Shown here: in pieces, positions 17,973 to 25,733 of the stretch | Numbering within the stretch: the first letter of the stretch is position 1 | Layout: each line of letters starts with the position of its first letter | From: Candidatus Ornithobacterium hominis | GTDB taxonomy: Bacteria; Bacteroidota; Bacteroidia; Flavobacteriales; Weeksellaceae | DNA: 64,000 nucleotides | Direction: 5' to 3' | Assembly (NCBI RefSeq): GCF_900538215.1 | Contig: NZ_UNSD01000002.1 | Location: forward strand, 248,001 to 312,000 | Position numbers and translations under genes: made by a program | The notes under the pieces: model-generated | Told to the model about the DNA's origin: nothing | The model's input: the letters and a program-made list of their open reading frames with translations, nothing else | The model's database searches: none

Positions 17973-19871
17973 TTAATATGCGCGATCTTCTTTTCCTTCG
18001 TAGTAATTAATAAACGCTTTGTTTGATATTCTATTTCCTCCTTTGGTTGGGTAGTTACCTGTGAAATACCAGTCTCCCAAGTTTTTGGGGCAAGCCTTGT
18101 GCAGATTTTCTACCCTTTGGTAAATGATTTGAATTTCTGCATTGATGCTTGGCCCGGTTAACATTTCTGATATTTTGGCAGAAATTTCTTCATCAGTAAA
18201 TGTTGCATAAAATTCCTGCACATGATTCTTTATATTTATTTCATTTGAAGCAACATCTTTTTTGCATTTTTCATATACTTCTTCTATGATGTATTCTGTG
18301 CCTCGTTCACGGTGCAGTTGTTCTGCCGCTTTGAATGCAATAAGCTGGTCGAGTCTTGCCATATCTATCCCATAGCAGTCAATATATCTGATTTGCGGTG
18401 CCGAAGAAATCACAATGATTTTCTTTGGATTGAGGCGATCTAAAATTCGAATAATGCTGTTTCGTAAAGTTGTTCCTCTCACAATACTGTCATCGATAAT
18501 GACTAAATTATCCGTCGGGAGAATCACACCATAAGTCACATCATACACGTGTGCTACCATATCATCGCGAGAATTGTCTTGCGTTATAAATGTACGCAAT
18601 TTTGCATCTTTTATGGCTATTTTTTCTGAACGCAACTTAGTCGATAAAATTTCTTTGATTCGCAGGTCTGTCATATTCTCTTTTTCCTGCATTATCATTT
18701 TAGATTTCTCTTTGTTCAGCTCGTCGTTGGCAGCTTCTAGCATCCCAAAATAACTTGCTTCTGCCGTGTTTGGAATGTAAGAAAAAACTGTGTTGTGAAT
18801 ATCATTATCTATGGCTTCCATCACTTGGTCGATGAGCAAACGACCAAGTTCTTTTCGTTCTTCATAAATCTCAGCATCACTGCCACGAGAGAAATAAATA
18901 CGCTCAAAAGAACAAGCTTTTTTCTCCAGAGGTTCCAAAATTTGATGAAATTTAACTTCACCGTAATGTTTTATCACAATCGCTTCGCCAGGGTTTAATT
19001 CCTTCACGCTATTGAGCGGAACATTGAAAACCGTCTGAATCACAGGTCTTTCGCTTGCTACTATGGCAATCTCATCATCTACGTAATAATAAGCTGGGCG
19101 TATTCCCGCTGGGTCACGTAAAACGAAACTATCTCCATGCCCAAACATCCCTGCCATGGCATAGCCTCCATCCCAATTCTTAGCCGATTTCTCCAGAATT
19201 TTAGAAACGCTAATGCGATTAGCAATCTCAGCAGAAGCTTCTTTTTTAGTGAAGCCATCTTTTTTTAAATCATAATAAAGTTCTGTGACTTGCTCATCTA
19301 AGAAATGTCCAATCTTCTCCATCACCGTCACGGTATCTGCTTTAGCTTTTGGGTGCTGGCCTAGATCAATCAAATTCTGAAACTGCTCATCTACATTCGT
19401 CAGGTTAAAGTTCCCTGCGACTAGTAAATTCCGAGCTTTCCAGTTATTTTGCCGAAGAAAAGGATGAACGCTTTCCAGTGAATTTTCGCCATAAGTCCCG
19501 TAGCGGACATGCCCCAAGAAGACTTCTGCGATAAAGGGAGCTTCTTTTTTCAACTCATCCAAATTCTTTAGAAGATCAGGATTTAGGTCAACTCTTTTTT
19601 TAATACTTTGGTTAACACTTGAGAATAAATCCTTGATAGGACTTTCTGCATTTGACCGAGCACGGCTGATGTATCTTTCGCCTGGTTGCATCCCCAGTTT
19701 TATACTTGCCACGCCCGCACCGTCTTGCCCCCTATTGTGTTGCTTCTCAAGCATTAAATACATTTTGTCTATACCATAAAAGGCATTCCCATATTTTTCT
19801 TTGTAATAAGAAAGAGGCTTTAATAAGCGGAGAAGCGCTATCCCGCATTCATGTTTTAAAAAATCACTCAT
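17973..19871 (-). CDS. purF: Amidophosphoribosyltransferase, long Bacteroidota form
   Basis: Commits PRPP to purine synthesis by adding ammonia from glutamine. 632 residues, longer than the roughly 500-residue enteric enzyme. The N-terminal glutaminase nucleophile is Cys9 (M-S-D-F-L-K-H-E-C-G-I), implying removal of an eight-residue propeptide. The PRPP motif VIIDDSIVRGTT is near residue 455, and the domain order Ntn-glutaminase then phosphoribosyltransferase is normal. First gene of purF-purC-purM. The start at 19871 sits 50 bases after a weak -7-like GAAATTTG (about 19922-19929). The C-terminal extension of about 100 residues is typical of this phylum. Confidence 0.95.
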   Translation of the reverse strand: MSDFLKHECGIALLRLLKPLSYYKEKYGNAFYGIDKMYLMLEKQHNRGQDGAGVASIKLGMQPGERYISRARSNAESPIKDLFSSVNQSIKKRVDLNPDLLKNLDELKKEAPFIAEVFLGHVRYGTYGENSLESVHPFLRQNNWKARNLLVAGNFNLTNVDEQFQNLIDLGQHPKAKADTVTVMEKIGHFLDEQVTELYYDLKKDGFTKKEASAEIANRISVSKILEKSAKNWDGGYAMAGMFGHGDSFVLRDPAGIRPAYYYVDDEIAIVASERPVIQTVFNVPLNSVKELNPGEAIVIKHYGEVKFHQILEPLEKKACSFERIYFSRGSDAEIYEERKELGRLLIDQVMEAIDNDIHNTVFSYIPNTAEASYFGMLEAANDELNKEKSKMIMQEKENMTDLRIKEILSTKLRSEKIAIKDAKLRTFITQDNSRDDMVAHVYDVTYGVILPTDNLVIIDDSIVRGTTLRNSIIRILDRLNPKKIIVISSAPQIRYIDCYGIDMARLDQLIAFKAAEQLHRERGTEYIIEEVYEKCKKDVASNEINIKNHVQEFYATFTDEEISAKISEMLTGPSINAEIQIIYQRVENLHKACPKNLGDWYFTGNYPTKGGNRISNKAFINYYEGKEDRAY

Positions 19872-19941
19872 GAAATCTGTTTATGCAGAAGTTTTTATTC
19901 TAACTTCTAAACATTAAGGTACAAATTTCCGAATTTTTTTT

Positions 19942-19997
19942 GGAGTGCTAAAATTTGATTTTCTTAAAAATTTTTATTCTAATTAGCTGAGCACTCC
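19942..19997. repeat. Inverted repeat GGAGTGCT...AGCACTCC upstream of purF
   Basis: Perfect 8-bp arms at 19942-19949 and 19990-19997, 40-bp AT-rich interval, about 70 bp upstream of purF. On the purF-sense strand it is followed by an A run, so it is not a classical terminator; it may be part of a leader RNA or an operator. Confidence 0.4.
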
Positions 19998-20062
19998 TAA
20001 CTAATTTAATTTCAATGTTTTAATACTTTAATGAAACCACTACTGGCACTACATTTACTGAA

Positions 20063-20098
20063 GAAACCGCCTTAGTTGTAAGGCGGTTCATTGCTATT
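20063..20098. terminator. GC-rich hairpin downstream of the superoxide dismutase
   Basis: AACCGCCTTA (20065-20074), loop GTTG, TAAGGCGGTT (20079-20088). Leftward reading gives TTTCTTC after the stem, suiting the 3' end of the dismutase gene. Rightward reading has a seven-T run about 7 bases downstream, so an unseen rightward transcript is also possible. Confidence 0.65.
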
Positions 20099-20108
20099 TT
20101 TTTATTCT

Positions 20109-20133
20109 AAATTTTTTAAGGCTTAAAAAAAAA
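20109..20133. repeat. Dispersed palindrome 3' of the superoxide dismutase
   Basis: Core AAGGCTT at 20118-20124, between the dismutase stop and the GC-rich hairpin. Confidence 0.75.
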
Positions 20134-20146
20134 TCTACTTTATAAA

Positions 20147-20752
20147 TTATTTTTTTGCATCTTCAAAGTTTTTTGCCACTTGATCCCAGTTTACAACATT
20201 CCAAAATGCTGAAACGTAGTCTGGTCTCTTGTTTTGGTAATTTAAATAATATGCATGCTCCCAAACATCGATGCCTAAAATCGGAGTTCCACCACAGCCA
20301 TTGGGCATCAACGGATTATCCTGATTTGCCGTATTACAAACCATCAATTCCTTTCCGTCCATCACGCAAAGCCAAGCCCAACCTGAGCCGAATTGCCCTT
20401 TTGCTTTCTCTTCAAAAGCTTCTTTAAATTTCTCAAACGAACCAAAAGCATCCTCTATCGCTTTCAGCAACTCGCCTTTTGGCTTTCCGCCACCATTGGG
20501 AGATAAAATTTCCCAAAAAAGTGAATGATTATAGAATCCCCCACCATTATTTCTCACCGCATCTTTTTCAAAACCTTGCACCAAGATTTCTTCTATTGAT
20601 TTCCCTTCCAGTTCGGTGCCCTCTATGGCTGCATTTAATTTATCGGTGTAACCTCCATGATGTTTATCGTGGTGGATTTCCATCGTTTTCGCATCAATGT
20701 GCGGTTCTAAAGCGTCAAAAGCATAGTTTAATTTTGGTAAGTCAAAAGCCAT
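20147..20752 (-). CDS. sodA: Superoxide dismutase, Mn type
   Basis: Converts superoxide to oxygen and peroxide in the cytoplasm. 201 residues, normal length. Metal ligands: His27 in EIHHDKHH, His in NHSLFW (about 76), Asp and His in [11 protein letters not shown] (about 164-169). The active-site Gln in ANQDNPLMP and Gly-Ile before the DVWEH motif favour manganese or cambialistic use over strict iron. Monocistronic, with a TTAATTTG element (20817-20824, minus strand, 7 of 8) 64 bases ahead of the ATG. Confidence 0.95.
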   Translation of the reverse strand: MAFDLPKLNYAFDALEPHIDAKTMEIHHDKHHGGYTDKLNAAIEGTELEGKSIEEILVQGFEKDAVRNNGGGFYNHSLFWEILSPNGGGKPKGELLKAIEDAFGSFEKFKEAFEEKAKGQFGSGWAWLCVMDGKELMVCNTANQDNPLMPNGCGGTPILGIDVWEHAYYLNYQNKRPDYVSAFWNVVNWDQVAKNFEDAKK

Positions 20753-20843
20753 AATATTTTATTTTTTAAAATTTAACTTGTATATTTCTCTTTGAAATTC
20801 TGCTATAATGAGTGTACAAATTAAATGCCATGATTTAAATCAT

Positions 20844-20867
20844 AAAATTTTTTAAGGCTTAAAAAAT
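20844..20867. repeat. Dispersed palindrome abutting a start codon
   Basis: Core AAGGCTT at 20854-20860; the A-rich right arm ends directly at the ATG at 20868, where it supplies the A-rich leader seen in this phylum. Confidence 0.8.
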
Positions 20868-21569
20868 ATGCTTAGTAAAATCGATCCAGCAAATATTCTA
20901 TTCATCGACATCGAGACTGTGCCGCAAGTTTGGGGTTTTGAAAACTTGCCAGGTGTTGCCAAAGATTTATTTGATCAAAAAACTCATTGGAAGCAAAACC
21001 TTCATGAGAAATCGGTAGAAGAAATTTATAACGAAACTGCTGGTATTTTAGCTGAATTTGGGAAGATTGTTTGCATCTCATGCGGCATCATAACTCCTGA
21101 AGCTCAATTTCGGGTCAAAAGTTTCTACGGTGAAGATGAGAGAAAAATTCTCTCCGATTTTTGTGATTTGCTCCATACACATTTTAGCAAAAATAAATCC
21201 TTGCTCTGCGCACATAACGGGAAAGAGTTTGATTTTCCATTTATTGCTAGGCGCTTAATCATTCACGGAATTTCTTTGCCTAGGATTTTACAAATTCAAG
21301 GTAAAAAACCTTGGGAAATTCAGCATTTAGACACTTTAGAATTGTGGAAATTCGGAGATTATAAACATTACACTTCAGTCCATTTGTTGGCGCATGTTTT
21401 GAATATTCCTTCACCAAAAGACGATATTTGTGGTGCCAATGTAGCACAAGTTTATTATCAGGAAAAAAACATAAATCGTATCAAACGCTATTGTGAGAAA
21501 GATGTTTTGGCGGTAGCGCAAATCTTTAGACGTTTTAGGAATGAGGAACTTTTAAACTTAGAAGAATGA
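20868..21569 (+). CDS. DEDD-type 3'-5' exonuclease (PolB-exonuclease-like)
   Basis: 233-residue ribonuclease-H-fold exonuclease of the predicted PolB exonuclease-like group (PF10108-like). The DEDD acidic residues are visible: Asp/Glu in FIDIETVP (about 13-20), Asp in AHNGKEFDFPF (about 117-127), and the final motif YCEKDVLAVAQ (about 207-217). No polymerase domain is attached. Likely acts on DNA or RNA ends, role unproven. The next gene starts with a 4-base ATGA overlap, so the two are translationally coupled. Confidence 0.85.
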   Translation: MLSKIDPANILFIDIETVPQVWGFENLPGVAKDLFDQKTHWKQNLHEKSVEEIYNETAGILAEFGKIVCISCGIITPEAQFRVKSFYGEDERKILSDFCDLLHTHFSKNKSLLCAHNGKEFDFPFIARRLIIHGISLPRILQIQGKKPWEIQHLDTLELWKFGDYKHYTSVHLLAHVLNIPSPKDDICGANVAQVYYQEKNINRIKRYCEKDVLAVAQIFRRFRNEELLNLEE

Positions 21570-22051
21570 ATTTAGAAGAATACCAAAAAAAAGCCATCAG
21601 CAAGCAACCCGAGCATGAAAAATTCTTGAATTGGCTCAAGCGAAACAAACCCAAGAACTTAGACCGCATTGCTGAAGAAAAACACGATGAAGTTTTTGCC
21701 AAAATCGATTGCCTTTCTTGTGGCAACTGCTGCAGAACTACCGGGCCGCTCATCACGGTGCAGGATGTGAAAAAAATGGCAAAAGCTGTGAACTTGAGCG
21801 AAAAAGATTTTGAGGCAACTTATCTAAAGATAGATGAAGACGGTGATATGGTTTTTCAATCTATGCCATGCCCGTTTTTGGGTGAAGATAATTATTGTTT
21901 TATCTATGAAAATCGCCCAAAAGCTTGCCGAGAATTCCCCCACACCGACCGAAGAAAATTATACCAAATCAATCACTTAACGATAAAAAATACGGTAATT
22001 TGCCCTGCTGCATATCAAATTGTAGAGGAGCTGAAAGAATTTTATTCTTAA
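21566..22051 (+). CDS. YkgJ-family cysteine-cluster protein
   Basis: 161-residue protein with the CxxCxxCC-type cluster CLSCGNCC (about 50-57) and a second set further on (CPFLGEDNYCFIYENRPKAC, about 102-121), which together form the zinc- or iron-binding fold of PF03692. The family is widespread and not functionally settled; a metal-binding or Fe-S role is presumed. Coupled by ATGA overlap to the preceding exonuclease. Ends convergent with the TPM genes, separated by a palindrome. Confidence 0.87.
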   Translation: MNLEEYQKKAISKQPEHEKFLNWLKRNKPKNLDRIAEEKHDEVFAKIDCLSCGNCCRTTGPLITVQDVKKMAKAVNLSEKDFEATYLKIDEDGDMVFQSMPCPFLGEDNYCFIYENRPKACREFPHTDRRKLYQINHLTIKNTVICPAAYQIVEELKEFYS

Positions 22052-22074
22052 TTTTTTTAAGGCTTATAAAATTT
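22051..22074. repeat. Dispersed palindrome between convergent genes
   Basis: Core AAGGCTT at 22059-22065, starting at the stop codon of the cysteine-cluster gene. Confidence 0.7.
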
Positions 22075-22105
22075 TAGGAATAAAATTCTTCTAAAGCTTT
22101 CTTTT

Positions 22106-22894
22106 TTACCACCCTCCGCTGGCACCTCCACCGCCAAAGCCACCGCCACCGAATCCACCAAATCCGCCTCCGCCGAAGCTTCCACCTCTGCTGCTACCGA
22201 AGCCACCTGTTCTTGGGATCCAAACGGAACGTCCAAAGTCGGTGAAAATGACATCTCTACTACTTCTCTTCTTTCCATTTCCGCCTCCTCCGCGGTGATT
22301 TCTAAATATGAAATAGAGAAAAAGAATTATAAATAAAATAATTATAATGGAGTTGAAACCGTCTTCATTTTGGGGGCTTCCATTTCCTTCTTCTACAAAT
22401 TTCCCTTCTAGGATATTGATAATTGCTTCCGTTCCTTTATCGAGTCCTGCATAATAATTTCCTTGCTTAAATTCAGGAATGATGTAGTTATAAATAATTC
22501 GACGGCTCATGGCATCGGTCATGAATTCTTCTAGCCCGTAGCCGTTTTGAATGGAGATTCTACGCTCTTGTTGACTGACTAAAATAATGAGCCCATTGTC
22601 TTTTCCCTTTTGCCCAATGCCCCATTTATGTGCCCAATTTGCGGCTAATTGATTTTCGTCTTCGCCTTGGAGACTTTTGATTAAGACAATGATAATTTGA
22701 GTAGAGGTTTCTCTTTCATAATCAATTAGTTTCTGATTAAGGCGTTGTTTTTCTTCTGAATTGAGTAGAACGCTCTCCGAGTAATCAAAAATCAAACTTT
22801 GGTCGCTGGTCGGTTTTTCTGGAATATCGTATTGCCCCCAAAGGCTGATGCTTGAAAAAATAAAGACAAAAAGTGATAAAATTTTATTCGCCAT
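22106..22894 (-). CDS. TPM-domain membrane protein with Gly-rich tail (YgcG-like)
   Basis: About 262 residues from the ATG at 22894. A signal peptide or anchor (MANKILSLFVFIFSSISLWGQ) is followed by a TPM (TLP18.3/Psb32/MOLO-1) domain, with the pattern L-N-Q-K-L-I-D-Y-E-R-E-T-S-T-Q-I-I-I-V and KDNGLIILVSQQERRISIQNGYG. A membrane segment near residue 190 and a C-terminal tail of Gly/Ser/Phe repeats complete it. An earlier in-frame ATG at 22981 would extend it deep into the upstream gene; the start at 22894 overlaps that gene by just 11 bp and gives the signal peptide. Third gene of lemA-TPM-TPM, a common envelope operon of unknown role. Confidence 0.88.
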   Translation of the reverse strand: MANKILSLFVFIFSSISLWGQYDIPEKPTSDQSLIFDYSESVLLNSEEKQRLNQKLIDYERETSTQIIIVLIKSLQGEDENQLAANWAHKWGIGQKGKDNGLIILVSQQERRISIQNGYGLEEFMTDAMSRRIIYNYIIPEFKQGNYYAGLDKGTEAIINILEGKFVEEGNGSPQNEDGFNSIIIILFIILFLYFIFRNHRGGGGNGKKRSSRDVIFTDFGRSVWIPRTGGFGSSRGGSFGGGGFGGFGGGGFGGGGASGGW

Positions 22895-23342
22895 AGCTGA
22901 TTTCATCGGGTAGCTCATTTCTATCATCAGATTGATATGGGAAATGTTTTTTAAGTCTTTCTCCCACATCCAAAATTCCATTAATTAAACCTTCTTTCAT
23001 CTGTCCTTTTATAAAGAATTCTTGCATTTTATCTTTGGTCTTTTCCCAAAAGTTTTCTTCTACTTTTTGGTTGATGCCTTCATCTCCATAGATGGCAAAG
23101 CTTCTTGACCCTAGCGACAAGTGAATCAACACGGCATTTCGTTCTTTTGTTTGATGCATTCGGAGCTCGTTAAAAACAGCTTTAGTTTTTTCTAAAGCAT
23201 CTTTATCCGCTTCTCTGCTAATGTGTAAGCGTATTTCGCCACTGGTGAGATTTTCTGCCTCACCAATGGCTAAAATAATTTCTTTTTCTTCTGCGGTCGA
23301 GAACAAAAGCTCTGGAGATTTTTCTGTGTTTTTATCAGGCAT
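22884..23342 (-). CDS. TPM-domain protein, second paralogue
   Basis: About 152 residues from the ATG at 23342 (MPDKNTEK), 10 bp after the lemA stop; the longer frame to 23381 would overlap lemA. It has one TPM domain (E-N-L-T-S-G-E-I-R-L-H-I then R-N-A-V-L-I-H-L-S-L-G-S-R-S-F-A-I-Y-G-D) and ends with an amphipathic helix. No signal peptide, so it probably sits on the cytoplasmic side. Middle gene of the LemA operon. Confidence 0.85.
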   Translation of the reverse strand: MPDKNTEKSPELLFSTAEEKEIILAIGEAENLTSGEIRLHISREADKDALEKTKAVFNELRMHQTKERNAVLIHLSLGSRSFAIYGDEGINQKVEENFWEKTKDKMQEFFIKGQMKEGLINGILDVGERLKKHFPYQSDDRNELPDEISYGE

Positions 23343-23352
23343 TAGCTTTAAC

Positions 23353-23964
23353 TTAGCCTTTATTGAACTCATCTCGAACACTTGGCGCTACTTCCGCTCC
23401 GCTTACAGAAGAGAATGGAGCTTTTGGGCTGAATCCAAAAATATTTGCCAGGAGATTATTGGGGACTTTACGAACTTTGTTATTGTATTGATTTACAGCT
23501 TCATTGTAACGTGTTCTAGAAACGTTAATGCGATTTTCTGTACCCTCAATTTGTGCATTTAAATCACGAAATTGCTCTGTTGCTGTCAATTGCGGATAAT
23601 TTTCTTGCAAGAAATTCATTCGCCCCAAAAAGGATTGATTTAACTCATTCTGAGCTTGTTGGAATTTTTGAATATTTTCTGATGTTAATTCATTTGCCGT
23701 CAAATTAATCGACGAAGCTTTGGCTCTAGCCTCTATCACATCAGTCAAAGTTCCTCGCTCAAATTCTGCTGCGTTTTCTACTGTTGCTACCAAATTCCCA
23801 ATCAAATCATATCTTCTTTGGTAATCTGCTTCTACATTTGCCCAAGCACGTGCTACGTTCTCATCTTCACTTACCAGCTTGTTATAAACACCTGAACCCC
23901 AAATAAGTGCTAAAACGGCAATCGCCGTAATTACTACACCTATTCCTAAACATCCTTTATTCAT
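23353..23964 (-). CDS. lemA: LemA family membrane protein
   Basis: 203 residues from the ATG at 23964. One N-terminal membrane segment (GCLGIGVVITAIAVLALIWG) leads into the LemA helical bundle, with the landmark Y-N-K-L-V-x-x-D-E-x-V and the stretch W-A-N-V-E-A-D-Y-Q-R-R-Y-D-L-I-G-N-L-V near residues 50-68. The C-terminal F-P-type motif reads NNLLANIFGFSPKAPF. Function of the family is unsettled; it is regularly found with TPM proteins, as here. An in-frame start 11 codons upstream lacks support. Confidence 0.92.
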   Translation of the reverse strand: MNKGCLGIGVVITAIAVLALIWGSGVYNKLVSEDENVARAWANVEADYQRRYDLIGNLVATVENAAEFERGTLTDVIEARAKASSINLTANELTSENIQKFQQAQNELNQSFLGRMNFLQENYPQLTATEQFRDLNAQIEGTENRINVSRTRYNEAVNQYNNKVRKVPNNLLANIFGFSPKAPFSSVSGAEVAPSVRDEFNKG

Positions 23965-24037
23965 AATTTTATTTTTTTTTAGAAAAAAGCACCTCAATCA
24001 GAAATTGAAATAGCTTTGATTTTTATAATGTTTTAGA

Positions 24038-24353
24038 TTAAAAGTTTTTCCCGATTTTGAAGCTTATTTTGCTTAAAGTTGCATATTCCAAACCTAATGA
24101 TAGATTGAAATTTGATTTATGAAATTTCAAAACATCATAATATGCATGAATTGAAAGTATATTTTGATTAATTCTTTTGTTTTCTAAAAAACTTCTTTCC
24201 GTAATTTTTGATTCGGCATCAGACGCTATTGCCGATGCTGTATATTGATTTAAATTGTTTGAAATATTATTATCATTTTGACCAATTGAATAATCTTCTC
24301 TCGCAGGACTGAGCAACGAAACATATTGCCATAATTAAAAGGTGATTTTTCAT
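24038..24353 (-). pseudogene. Frameshifted remnant of a small secreted, barrel-like protein
   Basis: A TACTTTTG promoter element (24371-24378) and an ATG at 24353 begin a 16-residue signal-like start (M-K-N-H-L-L-I-M-A-I-C-F-V-A-Q-S). That frame stops soon after. A different frame, open from 24316, continues for about 92 codons to 24038 and ends with strand-like sequence (LSLGLEYATLSKISFKIGKNF) closing on Phe, as outer-membrane barrels do. One frameshift joins the two. The joined product of about 105 residues is too short for a normal barrel, so an internal deletion may have come first. It could instead be two unrelated short frames. Confidence 0.45.
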
Positions 24354-24370
24354 ATTTTATAAATTTTGTG

Positions 24371-24378
24371 CAAAAGTA
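24371..24378 (-). promoter_or_regulatory. -7 promoter element TACTTTTG of the remnant gene
   Basis: Perfect TAnnTTTG, 17 bases ahead of the ATG at 24353. Its survival suggests the gene was lost recently or is still transcribed. Confidence 0.55.
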
Positions 24379-24440
24379 TAAAAGTATTTATCCTATTAAA
24401 TTATGATTTTTATCATTAAAAATTTTACCTGCCAAAATCA

Positions 24441-25721
24441 TCACTTTTTATAAAATTCAATATGTTGGCTAATGGCATCAGAGCATACGGGGCAAAATCC
24501 ATCTGCCTCGTTAGATTTCATTCGGCAATCTTGCACAGGGCTATAAACTCCTTTTGCTGTGTATCCACCGCCTTCAAAAACGCCTACTTCATTACTGTAT
24601 TTTTTTGTTCTAGGCGTTGGGATAGGTGTAGTTCTTTTAATTTTATCTCTCCATTTTTTATCAAAATCAACTAAGGTCGTTAAGTTCGGCTCCCAAGGCT
24701 CTACATCTAGTGGATAATATTCTGAACCACCAAAAGACGCATCATAATATTCATCTCCCAAACCTACGAATCCATGCCCAAACTCGTGTACAAAAACTTT
24801 GTCAGATAATTCATGATCAGATGATACTAAATTTATTACATTATAAAATCCACCACCACCATATCGGCTGGTATTTACCAAAACATAAATTTGATCATAA
24901 GGAATATTAGCTGCGATATCGGCAATTTTGAAATTGGAAAATGTCGTCAAATATCTTGGCTCGCCAAAAGTATAAAATTTAGAATTTAATAAAGTGTTCT
25001 TATACACATTTTCGCCAGGAATGTCCGTGCCAGATTCTTCCGAAGGACTTTTTATGGCAATAATATTGAAATCTTTTTGATGCTGCGTAAACGGAGGAAT
25101 CGTGAACATATAATTTACCAATCTTTCGGTATCTTTTATAAATTTTGGCATTTCTTCTTCCGTATATCCCTCAGGAATGATGACAATATCTACCTTATTT
25201 TTTGCCAACCCATTTTGTTGAATAATATGAGTGGGATATAATTTTGGCTTTTCTCTGATAATCGTAAAATCATTAGGGTCAATATTTTGATTCATGACAG
25301 TTTCAAACCGACCTTTTTTATTTCTTTTTTTAATTTCAATCATGATTTCATGCTTCGGAAAAGGTATCTGAATAGAATTTTCAAAAGCTTTTTGAATGGA
25401 TTTAGCTTCGTCTGTCGCTTGCCATTCTTGAAAAATCGGGCTAAATCCTTTAGAGAAAATTAATCTTTGCGTTGCTTTATCATACGCCAAAATTTTGAAC
25501 TCGCCATAATCTGGGGAAAACAGCTGAGACGATGTGCCACCGCCATAGTACGGCTCTTTTTTCAGTTGATGAATAATAGCATTTTCTGATTTGTGACTAC
25601 CATAAATCAAGAAATCTACCCGTAAACTTTCTTTTTGGAAATAATCTTCGTAATTAACATTTTGAGCTGATAGAAAGCTGAAAATTAAAGTTAAAAAGAA
25701 GGAATTAAGCCATTTTTTCAT
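24441..25721 (-). CDS. Secreted M64-family metallopeptidase (IgA-peptidase family)
   Basis: 426 residues with signal peptide (MKKWLNSFFLTLIFSFLSAQ). The zinc site HEFGHGFVGLGDEYYD lies at about 309-324 (HExxH plus a downstream Asp/Glu), and the stretch VDIVIIPEGYTEEEM near 180 is typical of PF09471. The C-terminal portion carries cysteines in CRMKSNEADGFCPVC. The family is named after a clostridial IgA-cleaving enzyme, but most members have no known substrate, so immunoglobulin cleavage is not implied. Starts 12 bp after the DPP IV stop: one transcript with that peptidase. Confidence 0.9.
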   Translation of the reverse strand: MKKWLNSFFLTLIFSFLSAQNVNYEDYFQKESLRVDFLIYGSHKSENAIIHQLKKEPYYGGGTSSQLFSPDYGEFKILAYDKATQRLIFSKGFSPIFQEWQATDEAKSIQKAFENSIQIPFPKHEIMIEIKKRNKKGRFETVMNQNIDPNDFTIIREKPKLYPTHIIQQNGLAKNKVDIVIIPEGYTEEEMPKFIKDTERLVNYMFTIPPFTQHQKDFNIIAIKSPSEESGTDIPGENVYKNTLLNSKFYTFGEPRYLTTFSNFKIADIAANIPYDQIYVLVNTSRYGGGGFYNVINLVSSDHELSDKVFVHEFGHGFVGLGDEYYDASFGGSEYYPLDVEPWEPNLTTLVDFDKKWRDKIKRTTPIPTPRTKKYSNEVGVFEGGGYTAKGVYSPVQDCRMKSNEADGFCPVCSDAISQHIEFYKK

Positions 25722-25733
25722 TCTCTATTTAGA

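Noticed and set aside
22106-22210. Gly-rich repeats at the end of the TPM gene as a possible independent repeat or silk-like protein
   Set aside because: Gly/Ser-rich tails are usual in YgcG-type TPM proteins and the frame is continuous with the domain.
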